DNA from: Acidimicrobiaceae bacterium
Lineage (GTDB): Bacteria; Actinomycetota; Acidimicrobiia; Acidimicrobiales; RAAP-2
NCBI GenBank assembly: GCA_027315045.1
Contig: DAHUZS010000082.1
Location: 1-52,429 of the forward strand
DNA length: 52,429 bases
Direction of reading: 5' to 3'
Shown: positions 31,553 to 40,159 of the stretch, one piece after another
How positions within the stretch are numbered: position 1 is the first letter of the stretch
How the letters are laid out: each line of letters starts with the position of its first letter
Program-made: the position numbers and the translations under genes
The notes under the pieces: generated by a model
Database searches by the model: none
Seen by the model: the letters and a program-made list of their open reading frames with translations, nothing else
Told to the model about the DNA's origin: nothing

Positions 31553-32148
31553 CACTTGAGCAGGAAGAGGCAACTAAACAGGCCGATCCAGACGATGTCG
31601 ACGAAGTGCCAGTAGTAGCTCACCCCCTGGAAGACCGAGAGCTCCCCGGGGTCACCGGACTTGCCCCGCATGCGCAAGAGGAGGAAGACCATCGCCACCA
31701 GGCCCAAGAAGACGTGGAGCCCGTGCAGCCCGGTCATGATGAAGAACAGCGAACCGTACGCGTTGGTGCTCGGCCTGGTGGTCATGAGGAGCCACTCGGA
31801 GAACTGGTTCCCGAGGAACGCCAGCCCGAGGAAGAGCGTCCAGCCCACCCAGATCTTTGCCGACCTCCGGTTGCGCCGCTCCACGTCGAAGACGGCCTTT
31901 TGCATGGTGAAGCTCGAGGAGACCAGGACGGCAGTGAAAACCGCGGCCCGGATGGTGTCGAGCTGGGTCCCGGCGGGGGGCCACACCGCGTGCTGGGCCC
32001 GGATGGTGAAGAACGCGGCGAACAAGCTCGAGAAGAACATGAGCTCCGAGCCGAGCCAGATCATGACGCCGATGGCGAGCATGGGCGGCCGGTCGTGCGT
32101 GATGCGGGGGGTCTTGGTGGGCTTGCCCACCGAGATCACCTGGCTCAC
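31552..32148 (-). CDS. ctaE: Cytochrome c oxidase subunit III
   Basis: This 198-residue protein has five membrane segments, the short bacterial form of subunit III. Conserved parts are SELMFFSSLFAAFFTIRAQH and the C-terminal GLHGLHVFLGLVAM with YYWHFVDIVWIGLF. It stabilises subunit I and helps proton uptake. It heads the bcc operon, separated from subunits I, II and IV by about 12 kb. The GTG start is preceded by a 96-bp gap after helD that must contain the promoter. Confidence 0.96.
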   Translation of the reverse strand: MSQVISVGKPTKTPRITHDRPPMLAIGVMIWLGSELMFFSSLFAAFFTIRAQHAVWPPAGTQLDTIRAAVFTAVLVSSSFTMQKAVFDVERRNRRSAKIWVGWTLFLGLAFLGNQFSEWLLMTTRPSTNAYGSLFFIMTGLHGLHVFLGLVAMVFLLLRMRGKSGDPGELSVFQGVSYYWHFVDIVWIGLFSCLFLLK

Positions 32149-32214
32149 GGCTCATTTCCTACTCGACTGGGGTGGCGAAACGCCAACATCCTGGTGAGAA
32201 GGCGGCCTCCCGAC

Positions 32215-32243
32215 GGCCCGGCCGCCGGCCAGCGCGCCGGGCC
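32215..32243 (-). terminator. Hairpin terminator after helD
   Basis: Arms GGCCCGGC and GCCGGGCC (8 bp) enclose a 13-nt loop that begins one nucleotide after the helD stop codon in the direction of transcription. No U-tract follows. It separates helD from the ctaE promoter region. Confidence 0.5.
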
Positions 32244-32244
32244 C

Positions 32245-34593
32245 TCAGTCGGCACTCAGGTCGACCGGGAGCGCGAGGGCGTGGACCACCGCGAGCCGCT
32301 GGGTTGGACGGGTCAGCGCGACGTACAGGGTCCGCAGGCCCCGGCCGGGTGGCCCGTCGGGCCCCTCGCCGGCGCCCTCCTTGGCCAGGGCCGCCGGCTC
32401 CACCACCACCACCCCGGCGAACTCCAGCCCGTGAGCCTCGCCCGCCGGCAACAAGACGAGCGGGGCCGCGAGTCCCTGACCGGCCGGGTCGCGGGGATCC
32501 ACCGGGTCGAGCCCCCGGTCCCGTAGGGCCCGCTCCACCTCGGACTCGAGCACCTCGGGCACCAGCACCGCCACCTTGCCCTGGCCGACCGCCTCCAGCT
32601 GGGTGGCGGCCAGCGCCGCCGCCCGGGCGGCGAGGTCCGACCGGGACACCTGCTCGATGACCGGCAGAAGCCCCGAGCGGCGCACCGGGGTCGGGGGCTC
32701 GAGCCCGGGCACCGCCGCCCGGAGGGCCCTGGCCGCCACCGCCACCACCTCGGCCGGCGTGCGGTAGCTCACGGTCAGCTCGACCTGGCGCGGCTCGTGC
32801 CGGGGCGAGAGGTGGGTGGCCAGTTCCTCCCAGTCGGTGGGAGCCCAGGCCCCGGTGGCCTGGGCGATGTCGCCCACTACCGTCATCGATCCGGACAACG
32901 AGCGCCGGGCCAGCATGCGCAGCTGCATGGGTGAGAGGTCCTGGGCCTCGTCGACCACGATGTGCCCGAAGGAGCGGATCTCCTCGGCCGACCCGAGCGT
33001 GCTCGGCGCGGCCGGCTCCGGCGAGAAGTCCAGCCCCGAAGGCCAGAACGGAGCGTCGGCCGGGCGTTCGGCGCGGGCCCGGGCCTCGGCCGGCCGCGCC
33101 CGGCCCGTGCGGGTCCGCCACGGGCCGAGGACCGCCCGGGCCTCGTCGACCAGCGCGGCGTCGGCGGCGGTCCAGGGGACGGCGTCGAGCGACCCGCTGC
33201 GCGGCCGGGCCAAGAGGGCCTGCTCGGCCGGCGTCAGGACCCCCTTGGCCGAGGCGGCGAGGAGCGGCGGGGCCCCGAAGAGGTCGTGGATGAGCTCGTG
33301 GGGCGCGAGGCGGGGCCACATCCGGTCCAGGGCCTCGCGCACCTCGGGCAGCCGACGGATCTGGTTGACCAGCTCGGCCCGGCCGTCCTCCTCCTCGCCC
33401 CCCTCGTCCCCGCCGGCGGGATCGACCGCCCCGGGTAGCGCGCTGCCCCGGCGCTCCTGGGCCGCCTCGGCGAAGCGCTCGTAGCGCTCGGCCAAAAGCG
33501 AGGTGACCTGGCGCTCGACGAACCGGCGCTTGGCGTTGTGGTTGCCGGGACGGCGGCGGGCCCGGGCCACGATCCGGGCCGAGTCCTCGACCTCGAGGCG
33601 CAGCACCGTCGGGCCGAAAGGGATCTCGACCGACCGGCGCAGCCGGCGCTCACGGGCCCGCACCGCCTGGAGGACCAGCTTGGCCATGCGGGCTCCACCC
33701 TTCAGTCGGGCCACCTCGGGCGGCTCGCTGGCGCGCACCCGGAGCTCGGCCACCAGCCCCGACACGGTTGAGAGGGTGACCCCGGTCTCGCCCAGCGAGG
33801 GCAGGACCTGCTCGATGTAGCGGAGGAAGAGGGGGTTGGGCCCGACCACCAGCACCCCCTGGCGCTCCAGGGGGAACCGGTGGGTGTAGAGAAGGTAGGC
33901 GGCGCGGTGGAGGGCGACGGCGGTCTTGCCGGTGCCCGGTCCCCCCTGGACGAGCAGGAGACCCCCCATCGGGGAGCGGATGATCTCGTCCTGCTCGCGC
34001 TGGATGGTGCCCACGATGTCGGCCATCCGGCCGGTCCGGGCCGACCCCAGGGCGGCGAGCAGGGCCCCCGGACCGCCCACCTCGAGCGCCCCGTCGAGGA
34101 GCTCGTGGGGCGACTCGGCCCGTCTCGTCGAGGCCGCGCCGTCGGCGAAGCACTCGTCCTCGTAGCCGGTGACCATGCGGCCCCGCACCGCCAGGTGCCG
34201 CCGCCGGGCCAGGCCCTGGGCGTCGAGCCCGGTCGCCCGGTAGAAGGGCGCCGCCACCGGGGCCCGCCAGTCGACCACCAACGGCTCGCGGTCGGGGCCC
34301 GAGACGGCAACCCGGCCGATGTGGAAGGACTCGCCAGCCTCGTGGTCGGCGTCGGGGACCCGGTCGATGCGCCCGAAGCACAGCGCCTGGTCCCCGATGT
34401 CCAATTGGGCCAGGCGGGCCAGGCTCGTCCGCACCACGATGTCCCGCTCGGTCCGGGACTGGGGGGTGCCCCCCCGGCCCAGGTCGAGCACCGACTCGAG
34501 CATCCGGCGGGAATCGGCGCGCATGGCGTCGAGACTCTGGTAGGCGCGATCCAAGAACCGCTGCTCCTCTTCGAGCTCGAGATCGATGGCCAC
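32245..34593 (-). CDS. helD: HelD-type RNA polymerase recycling ATPase
   Basis: This 782-residue UvrD/Rep-like ATPase has the HelD plan. An N-terminal helical arm (VAIDLELEEEQRFLDRAYQS) is followed by a 1A domain. Walker A is QGGPGTGKTAVALHR (near residue 216) and Walker B is VVDEAQDLSPMQL. HelD proteins bind RNA polymerase and release stalled complexes; in some actinobacteria (HelR) they confer rifamycin tolerance. I chose the GTG at 34593 because AGGAGGGG lies just before it; the open frame extends further but as low-complexity sequence. An insertion rich in E and D (about residues 390-400) lies between the motor halves. Confidence 0.9.
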   Translation of the reverse strand: MAIDLELEEEQRFLDRAYQSLDAMRADSRRMLESVLDLGRGGTPQSRTERDIVVRTSLARLAQLDIGDQALCFGRIDRVPDADHEAGESFHIGRVAVSGPDREPLVVDWRAPVAAPFYRATGLDAQGLARRRHLAVRGRMVTGYEDECFADGAASTRRAESPHELLDGALEVGGPGALLAALGSARTGRMADIVGTIQREQDEIIRSPMGGLLLVQGGPGTGKTAVALHRAAYLLYTHRFPLERQGVLVVGPNPLFLRYIEQVLPSLGETGVTLSTVSGLVAELRVRASEPPEVARLKGGARMAKLVLQAVRARERRLRRSVEIPFGPTVLRLEVEDSARIVARARRRPGNHNAKRRFVERQVTSLLAERYERFAEAAQERRGSALPGAVDPAGGDEGGEEEDGRAELVNQIRRLPEVREALDRMWPRLAPHELIHDLFGAPPLLAASAKGVLTPAEQALLARPRSGSLDAVPWTAADAALVDEARAVLGPWRTRTGRARPAEARARAERPADAPFWPSGLDFSPEPAAPSTLGSAEEIRSFGHIVVDEAQDLSPMQLRMLARRSLSGSMTVVGDIAQATGAWAPTDWEELATHLSPRHEPRQVELTVSYRTPAEVVAVAARALRAAVPGLEPPTPVRRSGLLPVIEQVSRSDLAARAAALAATQLEAVGQGKVAVLVPEVLESEVERALRDRGLDPVDPRDPAGQGLAAPLVLLPAGEAHGLEFAGVVVVEPAALAKEGAGEGPDGPPGRGLRTLYVALTRPTQRLAVVHALALPVDLSAD

Positions 34594-34676
34594 GCCGTCC
34601 CCTCCTGCCGGCCCGAGGACCCCTCCGACGGTCCGGCCCCCCCGAACGGGACCCCACCGCCGGCAAGAAACGCTCG

Positions 34677-34699
34677 ATTCTAGGGGCTGGCGGCGCCCC
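34677..34699 (-). promoter_or_regulatory. helD promoter region with an inverted repeat
   Basis: On the minus strand TAGAAT (34677-34682) may be the helD -10, giving a leader of about 75 nt. Next to it, GGGGC (34683-34687) and GCCCC (34695-34699) enclose TGGCGGC. From memory this resembles the rifamycin-associated element found upstream of helR genes, but its spacing is shorter and the AAG part is missing. Confidence 0.35.
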
Positions 34700-34790
34700 G
34701 CCGGTGCTGGTCCGGGTGCCGGGCGGCCTGCGATGATCTCGGGCACAGGCGCCGGCGGCACCAGCCGACCTGCCGGCCGAAAGGAGCCCC

Positions 34791-35111
34791 ATGCTCATCT
34801 CCACCATGAACGATGTCCCCGGCTACAAGGTGACGCGGGTGCTCGGCGAGTGCTTCGGGCTCACCGTCCGCTCCCGCAATGCCTTCTCACAGATCGGGGC
34901 GGGCCTCAAGTCCATCGTCGGCGGCGAGCTGGTCGGGATGACCAAGAACCTGGAGAAGAGCCGCCAGGAGGTCCTCGACCGCATGGTCGAGACCGCCGAG
35001 TCCAAGGGGGCGAACGCCGTGCTCATGATGCGTTTCGATACCTCCGAGATGGGCGGCAACTGGACCGAGATCTGCGCATACGGGACGGCCGTTGTGGTCG
35101 AGCCGGCTTGA
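34791..35111 (+). CDS. YbjQ/UPF0145 family protein
   Basis: This 106-residue single-domain protein has the YbjQ marks: an early GYKVTRVLGECFGLTVRSRN segment, a central LVGMTKNLEKSRQEVLDRM helix and GANAVLMMRFDTSEMG. The fold forms pentamers in known members, sometimes annotated as a heavy-metal-binding domain; the cellular role is unknown. AAAGGAG lies upstream of the ATG. hemE starts 28 nt after it on the same strand. Confidence 0.9.
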   Translation: MLISTMNDVPGYKVTRVLGECFGLTVRSRNAFSQIGAGLKSIVGGELVGMTKNLEKSRQEVLDRMVETAESKGANAVLMMRFDTSEMGGNWTEICAYGTAVVVEPA

Positions 35112-35139
35112 ACGGGCCCAGGGGGGTCGCGCCGCGGCG

Positions 35140-36192
35140 ATGACCGCCGACGCCGCCGCCCCGTTCCTCGCCGCCTGCCGGTGCGAGCCGGTAGCGCGCA
35201 CCCCGGTCTGGTTCATGCGCCAGGCCGGGCGGTCGCTGCCCGAGTACCGCGCGCTCAAGGGGACCCGCTCGATCCTCGACGTCCTCACCCACCCCGACCT
35301 GGCGGCGGAGATCACCCTCCAGCCGGTCCGCCGCCACGGCGTCGACGCCGCCATCTTGTTCTCTGACATCATCGTGCCGGTCTGGGCGACCGGCTTCGGA
35401 GTGGACATCGTCGCCGGCCGGGGCCCGGTGGTCGAGCACCCGCTGCGCAGCGCGGTCGACCTGGAACGGCTGGGGCCCCTGGACCCCGAGGCCGACACCG
35501 GCTACGTGCTCGAGACGGTGCGGCTCCTCTCCGCCGAGCTCCCGGCCGACGTCCCGCTCATCGGGTTCGCCGGCGCCCCCTTCACCGTCGCCAGCTACCT
35601 GGTGGAGGGCGGCCCGTCGAGAGACTTCGCCAAGGTGAAGGCGCTCATGCACGCCGACCCGGCCACCTGGGAGGCCCTCGTCGACCGCCTGGCCGACATG
35701 GCCATCGCCTCCCTCAGCGCCCAGGTCGGCGCGGGGGCCGACGCGGTCCAGCTCTTCGACAGCTGGGTGGGCGCGCTCTCCCCCAAGGACTACGAGCGCT
35801 ACGCCCTCCCGGCCACCCGGCGGGTCCTCGACGCCGTCGGCGCCCTCGGCGTCCCCACCATCTTGTTCGGGGTGGGGACCGGCGAGCTGCTCGGGCTCAT
35901 GGCCTCCTGCGGCCCGAACGTGGTCGGAGTGGACTGGCGGGTGCCCCTGGATCTGGCCCGGAGCCGGGTCGGACCGGGGCGGGCGGTCCAGGGCAACCTC
36001 GACCCCGGGGCCTGCCTGGGCCCGGTCGAGGTGGCGCTCGAGGAGGCCCGCGACGTCCTCCGGCGGGCCGGCAGCGCGCCGGGGTACGTCTTCAACCTGG
36101 GCCACGGGGTACTGCCCGAGACCGACCCCGGCGTCCTCGGCGCCCTGGTCGAGCTGGTCCACGCCGAGGGCCCGGCCGGGCTCCGGAGATGA
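35140..36192 (+). CDS. hemE: Uroporphyrinogen decarboxylase
   Basis: The 350-residue TIM-barrel enzyme removes four carboxyl groups from uroporphyrinogen III to give coproporphyrinogen III. The N-terminal signature PVWFMRQAGRSLPEYR and the second signature around GFAGAPFTVASYLVEGG are intact, and FSDIIVPVWATGFGVDI carries the conserved aspartate. I chose the ATG at 35140; the frame runs further upstream but overlaps ybjQ. The stop overlaps hemH (ATGA). Confidence 0.97.
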   Translation: MTADAAAPFLAACRCEPVARTPVWFMRQAGRSLPEYRALKGTRSILDVLTHPDLAAEITLQPVRRHGVDAAILFSDIIVPVWATGFGVDIVAGRGPVVEHPLRSAVDLERLGPLDPEADTGYVLETVRLLSAELPADVPLIGFAGAPFTVASYLVEGGPSRDFAKVKALMHADPATWEALVDRLADMAIASLSAQVGAGADAVQLFDSWVGALSPKDYERYALPATRRVLDAVGALGVPTILFGVGTGELLGLMASCGPNVVGVDWRVPLDLARSRVGPGRAVQGNLDPGACLGPVEVALEEARDVLRRAGSAPGYVFNLGHGVLPETDPGVLGALVELVHAEGPAGLRR

Positions 36193-37109
36193 GCCCGCCC
36201 ATCGGGGTGCTGGTGATGGCGCACGGCACCCCGGCCTCGCTCGAGGAGATCGGGCCCTTCTACACCCGGATCCGCCGCGGCCGGCCGCCGTCGCCCGAGC
36301 AGCTGGAGGACCTCCTCGGGCGGTACCGGGCCATTGGCGGGACCTCGCCGTTGACCGAACAGACCCGGGCCCAGACCGATGGGCTGGCCGCGGCCCTCGA
36401 GACGGCGTCCCCCGGCCGCTACCTGGTCGGCTTCGGCGCCAAGCACACCGAGCCCTCCATCGAGACCGGCGCGGCGGCGCTGGCCGGCGCCGGGGTCTCA
36501 GCCGTGGTCGGGCTCGTCCTCACCCCGCACCGCTCCGCCGCCGGCTCGGGCGAGTACCTCGACCGGGCGGCCCGGGCCCTGGCCGAGCTCGCCCCGGAGC
36601 TGGCGTTCACCGCTGTCGAGGAGTGGTTCGACGCCCCGGGCTTCGACGCGTTGCTCGGGCGGCGGGTCACCGCCGCGCTCGGGGGTCTTGGGTCTCCCAC
36701 CGTGCTGTTCAGTGCCCACTCGGTGCCCGAGTCGGTGGCCGAGCCCTACCGCACCCAGGTCGTGGCGTCGGCCGAGCTGGTGGCCGGGGCGGCCGGCCTC
36801 GACCGGCGCCCGGTGCCCTGGCGGGTGGTCTTCCAGAGCGCCGGGCGGACCGAGCAGCGGTGGCTCGGGCCCGACCTCCTCGGGGCGATCGACGAGGTGG
36901 CCGAGGCCGGCGGGGGGTCGGTCCTCGTCTGCCCGGTGGGCTTCGTCTCGGACCACCTCGAGGTGCTCTACGACCTCGACATCGAAGCCAGCGCCCGGGC
37001 CAAGGCTGTCGGCCTGGCCTTCGCCCGCACCGCGTCGCTCAACGACGACCCCGAGTTCGTCGGCATCCTGGCCAAGGTGGTGGCGTCGGCCGCCGGGGCG
37101 CCACGGTGA
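36189..37109 (+). CDS. hemH: Ferrochelatase (CpfC-type likely)
   Basis: This 306-residue enzyme inserts ferrous iron into a porphyrin. The catalytic histidine lies in LFSAHSVPE and the glutamate in CPVGFVSDHLEVLYDLD. The N-terminal MAHGTPASLEEIGPFYTRI is typical. In actinobacteria the usual substrate is coproporphyrin III, with the HemQ/ChdC decarboxylase finishing the pathway; no hemQ gene is in this window, so the route is inferred. The gene is translationally coupled to hemE and hemY by 4-nt overlaps. Confidence 0.95.
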   Translation: MSPPIGVLVMAHGTPASLEEIGPFYTRIRRGRPPSPEQLEDLLGRYRAIGGTSPLTEQTRAQTDGLAAALETASPGRYLVGFGAKHTEPSIETGAAALAGAGVSAVVGLVLTPHRSAAGSGEYLDRAARALAELAPELAFTAVEEWFDAPGFDALLGRRVTAALGGLGSPTVLFSAHSVPESVAEPYRTQVVASAELVAGAAGLDRRPVPWRVVFQSAGRTEQRWLGPDLLGAIDEVAEAGGGSVLVCPVGFVSDHLEVLYDLDIEASARAKAVGLAFARTASLNDDPEFVGILAKVVASAAGAPR

Positions 37110-38587
37110 GCCGGTCGGCACCCCAGGTGGTGGTGGTGGGCGGCGGAGTCGCCGGCCTGGCCGCGGCCTGGGAGCTGTCCGGGGGGGCCGACCCGAACCC
37201 CGGCGCCCCTCAGATCACGGTGCTCGAGTCGTCCCCGCGGCTTGGCGGTCCCCTTCACTCGGTGCCGTTCGCCGGCCGGGTCGTCGACGTGGGACCCGAC
37301 GGGTTCCTTGGGCGGCGTCCGGAGGCGGCCGGACTGTGCCGGGAGATCGGGGTCGGCGAGCGCCTCCGGCCGATCGGCGCCTCGGGCGCCTCGGTGTACG
37401 CCCGGGGGCGGCTCCGGCCCCTCCCGACCGCCCTCTTGCTCGGGGTGCCCACCCGCTGGTGGCCGGTGGCCCGCTCGGGCATCCTCGAGCCGGCCGGCTC
37501 GCTCCGGTTGCTCGTCGACGCCCTTCTGCCCCGGGCCGACCGGCGGGGCCCGCTCGGTGACCGGGCGCTCGGGCCCCTGGTCGCCCGCCGGCTGGGCCGT
37601 CGGGTGGTCGCCGCCCTGGTCGACCCGCTGGTCGGGGGGATCCACGCCGGCTCGGTGGCCGACATGAGCACCGCCGCGGTCCTGCCCCAGCTGCTCGCGG
37701 TGCCCCGCCGGGGCAGCCTGATGCGGGCGCTGCGGCGGGCCGCGACGGCGGGCCTCCAGGGGGCACCGCCGGAGGGAGCGGCCCCGCCCGCCCCGGCGTT
37801 CTGGTCCCTCGAGGGCGGCATGTCGGTCCTGATCGACGGGCTGGAGGCGGCGCTCACGTCGCGGGGCGTCGCGCTCCGGACCGGGGTGACCGCCCAGGGG
37901 CTCGAACGGGACGTCGGGGGGAACTGGACGGTCGCGACCTCGAGCGGGCCGCTCCGGGCCGACGGCCTGGTGCTGGCGACGCCGGCCCCGGTCGTGGCCC
38001 AGCTGCTCGAACCCCACGACCCCGACGCCGCCGCGCTCGAGCGCACCGTCGAGTACGGCTCGGTCGCCGTGGTGACCCTGGCCTATCCCGACGACGCCGT
38101 CTCGCTGCCGCCGGGCACCGGGTTTCTCGTCTCCCGGGGCACCCGCTCCCCGCTCCCCGACGCCGGGCGCGAGGACCTGCTGGTCACGGCGGGCACCTTC
38201 CTCGACGTGAAGTGGCCCCACCTCCGGCGCGACGGCACCGTGCTCCTGCGGGCCTCGGTCGGCCGGTTCGGCGACCGCCGGGCCGAACAGCTGGGCGACG
38301 ACGAGCTCACCGCCCGGGTTACGGCCGAGCTGGGGGCCATCCTCTCGGTGAGCACCCCGCCGTCGGCCACCATGGTCACGTGGTGGCCGGCCGTCTTCCC
38401 CCAGTACAAGGTGGGCCACCTCCTGCGGGTGAGCGGCATCGAGGCGGCAGTGCGGCGGCTGCCGGCGCTGGCAGTAGCCGGCTCCTCCTACCGCGGCGTC
38501 GGGATCCCGGCCTGCGTGGGGAGCGGCCGGACGGCGGCCCGGGACCTGCTCGAGTCCCTCGGCGTCGGGCCCCCGGCGCACCCGTGA
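37106..38587 (+). CDS. hemY: Coproporphyrinogen/protoporphyrinogen oxidase
   Basis: The 493-residue flavoprotein (HemY/CgoX) oxidises the porphyrinogen ring. The FAD-binding motif VVVVGGGVAGLAAAWEL opens the protein and a C-terminal FAD contact is AVAGSSYRGVGIPACVGSG. The motif DPLVGGIHAGSVADMS is typical of the family. The order hemE, hemH, hemY is compact. The GTG start overlaps the hemH stop, and its stop overlaps lnt (GTGA). Confidence 0.95.
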   Translation: MSRSAPQVVVVGGGVAGLAAAWELSGGADPNPGAPQITVLESSPRLGGPLHSVPFAGRVVDVGPDGFLGRRPEAAGLCREIGVGERLRPIGASGASVYARGRLRPLPTALLLGVPTRWWPVARSGILEPAGSLRLLVDALLPRADRRGPLGDRALGPLVARRLGRRVVAALVDPLVGGIHAGSVADMSTAAVLPQLLAVPRRGSLMRALRRAATAGLQGAPPEGAAPPAPAFWSLEGGMSVLIDGLEAALTSRGVALRTGVTAQGLERDVGGNWTVATSSGPLRADGLVLATPAPVVAQLLEPHDPDAAALERTVEYGSVAVVTLAYPDDAVSLPPGTGFLVSRGTRSPLPDAGREDLLVTAGTFLDVKWPHLRRDGTVLLRASVGRFGDRRAEQLGDDELTARVTAELGAILSVSTPPSATMVTWWPAVFPQYKVGHLLRVSGIEAAVRRLPALAVAGSSYRGVGIPACVGSGRTAARDLLESLGVGPPAHP

Positions 38588-40095
38588 GCCCCCGCCGAGG
38601 CGGGGTCGCCGTCCCCTCCTTGGCCGCCGGAGTCCTGCTGGCCCTGTCGCTTCCGCCCTTCGGGGCCTGGCCGGTGGCCTTCGTCGGCGCTGCCCTCCTC
38701 TACTGGCGCCTGGGCGGCCTCCGTCTGGGAGCCCGGCTGCTCGCCGGGTGGCTGGCCGGCGTCGGCTGCTTCGCCATCGGCCTGTTCTGGGCGGTCGACT
38801 TCAACTGGTACGGGGCGGTCGTCCTGGTTCTGGTCGAAGCGGTCTTCGTCGCCCTGGCCGCCGCCGCCACCGCACCGGTGCGGGGCCGGGCCCCGGCCTT
38901 CGTCGGCGCCGCCACTCTCCTCGAGGCGGCTCGCCAATCCTGGCCCTTCGGCGGCCTGCCGGTCGGCGGCGTCTACCTCGGGCAGGCCGGCGGCCCGCTG
39001 CTCGGCGCGGCCCGGCTCGGTGGCCCGCTGCTCTTGACGGCCCTCGTCTTCGGGGGCGGGGCGGGGCTGGCCGAGCTGGCCGGCCGACTCCGGCGCACGA
39101 CCGGGGGCGGGCGGGCCGGGATGGCCGGGGCGGTGGCGGGGGGGGTGGTGGTGGTGGGGGGGGCCGGGGCGCTCGCCCCCGACGGGGGGCCGGCCGTCGC
39201 CACCCTCGGGGTGGCCGCGGTCCAAGGTGGCGGGGTCCGGGGGTTCACCGAGCTCGAGACCGGGCGGGCCGGCGACTTCGCCGCCGAGCTGGCAGCGACC
39301 GAGCCCCTGGTGTGGGCCCGCCCGCGCCCCGACCTCGTGCTGTGGCCCGAGGACGTGATCGCCATCGGGGTCCCGGTGGCCACGAGCACGCCGGGCCGGC
39401 TGGTCTCGGCCCTCGCCGTCCGGCTGCGGGCCACCGTGCTCGCCGGGGTGACCGTCCTCGTCGGGACGAGCCGGTTCCGCAACGAGATCGTGGCCTGGGG
39501 GCCCGACGGCCGGATCGTGGGGGTGTTCGAGAAGGTGCACCGGGTCCCCTTCGGTGAGTACGTCCCGTTCCGGGGTTTCTTCTCCCACCTGGCCAGCCTG
39601 GCGGCGGTGCCCCGGGACGCCATCGCCGGCCACGGCACCGGGCTCATGGTGACCCCGGAGGCCCCGGTCGGGGTCCTCGTCTCCTTCGAGGTCTTCTTCG
39701 CGGGGCGCGGCCGCTCCTCGGTCCGGGCCGGTGCTCGGCTTCTCGTGGTGCCGACCAACACCTCCTCGTACTCGAGCGAGCAGATGCCGAGCCAGGAGGT
39801 GGCGGCGGACCGGGTGCAGGCGGTGTCCGAGGGGCGGGACCTGGTCCAGGCCTCGCCCACCGGCTACTCGACCTTCGTGACCAACCGGGGGGTGGTGACG
39901 CGCCAGAGCGGGCTCTCCGAACGGGCGGTTTTGTCCGGGCCGGTCGAGCTGCGCCGCGGCGCCACCGTCTATGAGCGCTTCGGGGATCTGCCAGTCCTCG
40001 TCCTCGCCGGCCTCGGGGTGGCCACCGGCCTGGCCGCCGAGGTCCGCCAGCGACGGCGCGCCGGGGCCGGGCACCCCGACGGCACCACGCCCTGA
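38584..40095 (+). CDS. lnt: Apolipoprotein N-acyltransferase-like protein (Cys to Ser)
   Basis: The 503-residue protein has an N-terminal membrane part (about residues 10-200) and a nitrilase-like domain. Lnt transfers a fatty acid to the N-terminal cysteine of lipoproteins. The catalytic glutamate is Glu256 (LWPED) and the lysine is Lys317 (FEKVHRVPFGEYVP). The nucleophile position, normally cysteine before YE or FE, is Ser367 (VLVSFEVFF). Later family parts are present (VVPTNTSSY). An internal glycine and valine run is encoded by two G8 tracts. Acyltransferase activity is therefore uncertain; it may define a serine subgroup. The lipoprotein CtaC is a likely kind of substrate. Confidence 0.87.
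   Translation: MSPRRGGVAVPSLAAGVLLALSLPPFGAWPVAFVGAALLYWRLGGLRLGARLLAGWLAGVGCFAIGLFWAVDFNWYGAVVLVLVEAVFVALAAAATAPVRGRAPAFVGAATLLEAARQSWPFGGLPVGGVYLGQAGGPLLGAARLGGPLLLTALVFGGGAGLAELAGRLRRTTGGGRAGMAGAVAGGVVVVGGAGALAPDGGPAVATLGVAAVQGGGVRGFTELETGRAGDFAAELAATEPLVWARPRPDLVLWPEDVIAIGVPVATSTPGRLVSALAVRLRATVLAGVTVLVGTSRFRNEIVAWGPDGRIVGVFEKVHRVPFGEYVPFRGFFSHLASLAAVPRDAIAGHGTGLMVTPEAPVGVLVSFEVFFAGRGRSSVRAGARLLVVPTNTSSYSSEQMPSQEVAADRVQAVSEGRDLVQASPTGYSTFVTNRGVVTRQSGLSERAVLSGPVELRRGATVYERFGDLPVLVLAGLGVATGLAAEVRQRRRAGAGHPDGTTP
39138..39163 (+). repeat. Two G8 homopolymer tracts within lnt
   Basis: Runs of eight G at 39138-39145 and 39156-39163 are separated by TGGTGGTGGT. Further G4 runs flank them. The strand could form a G-quadruplex, and both tracts are prone to slippage. 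In frame they encode GGVVVVGGAG in a loop or membrane segment. Confidence 0.7.
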
Positions 40096-40159
40096 GGTCC
40101 GGCGCATCGCCCACCGGCCAGACCGCAGGGCCAGATCGGGGAATGGACGATCCACGACT

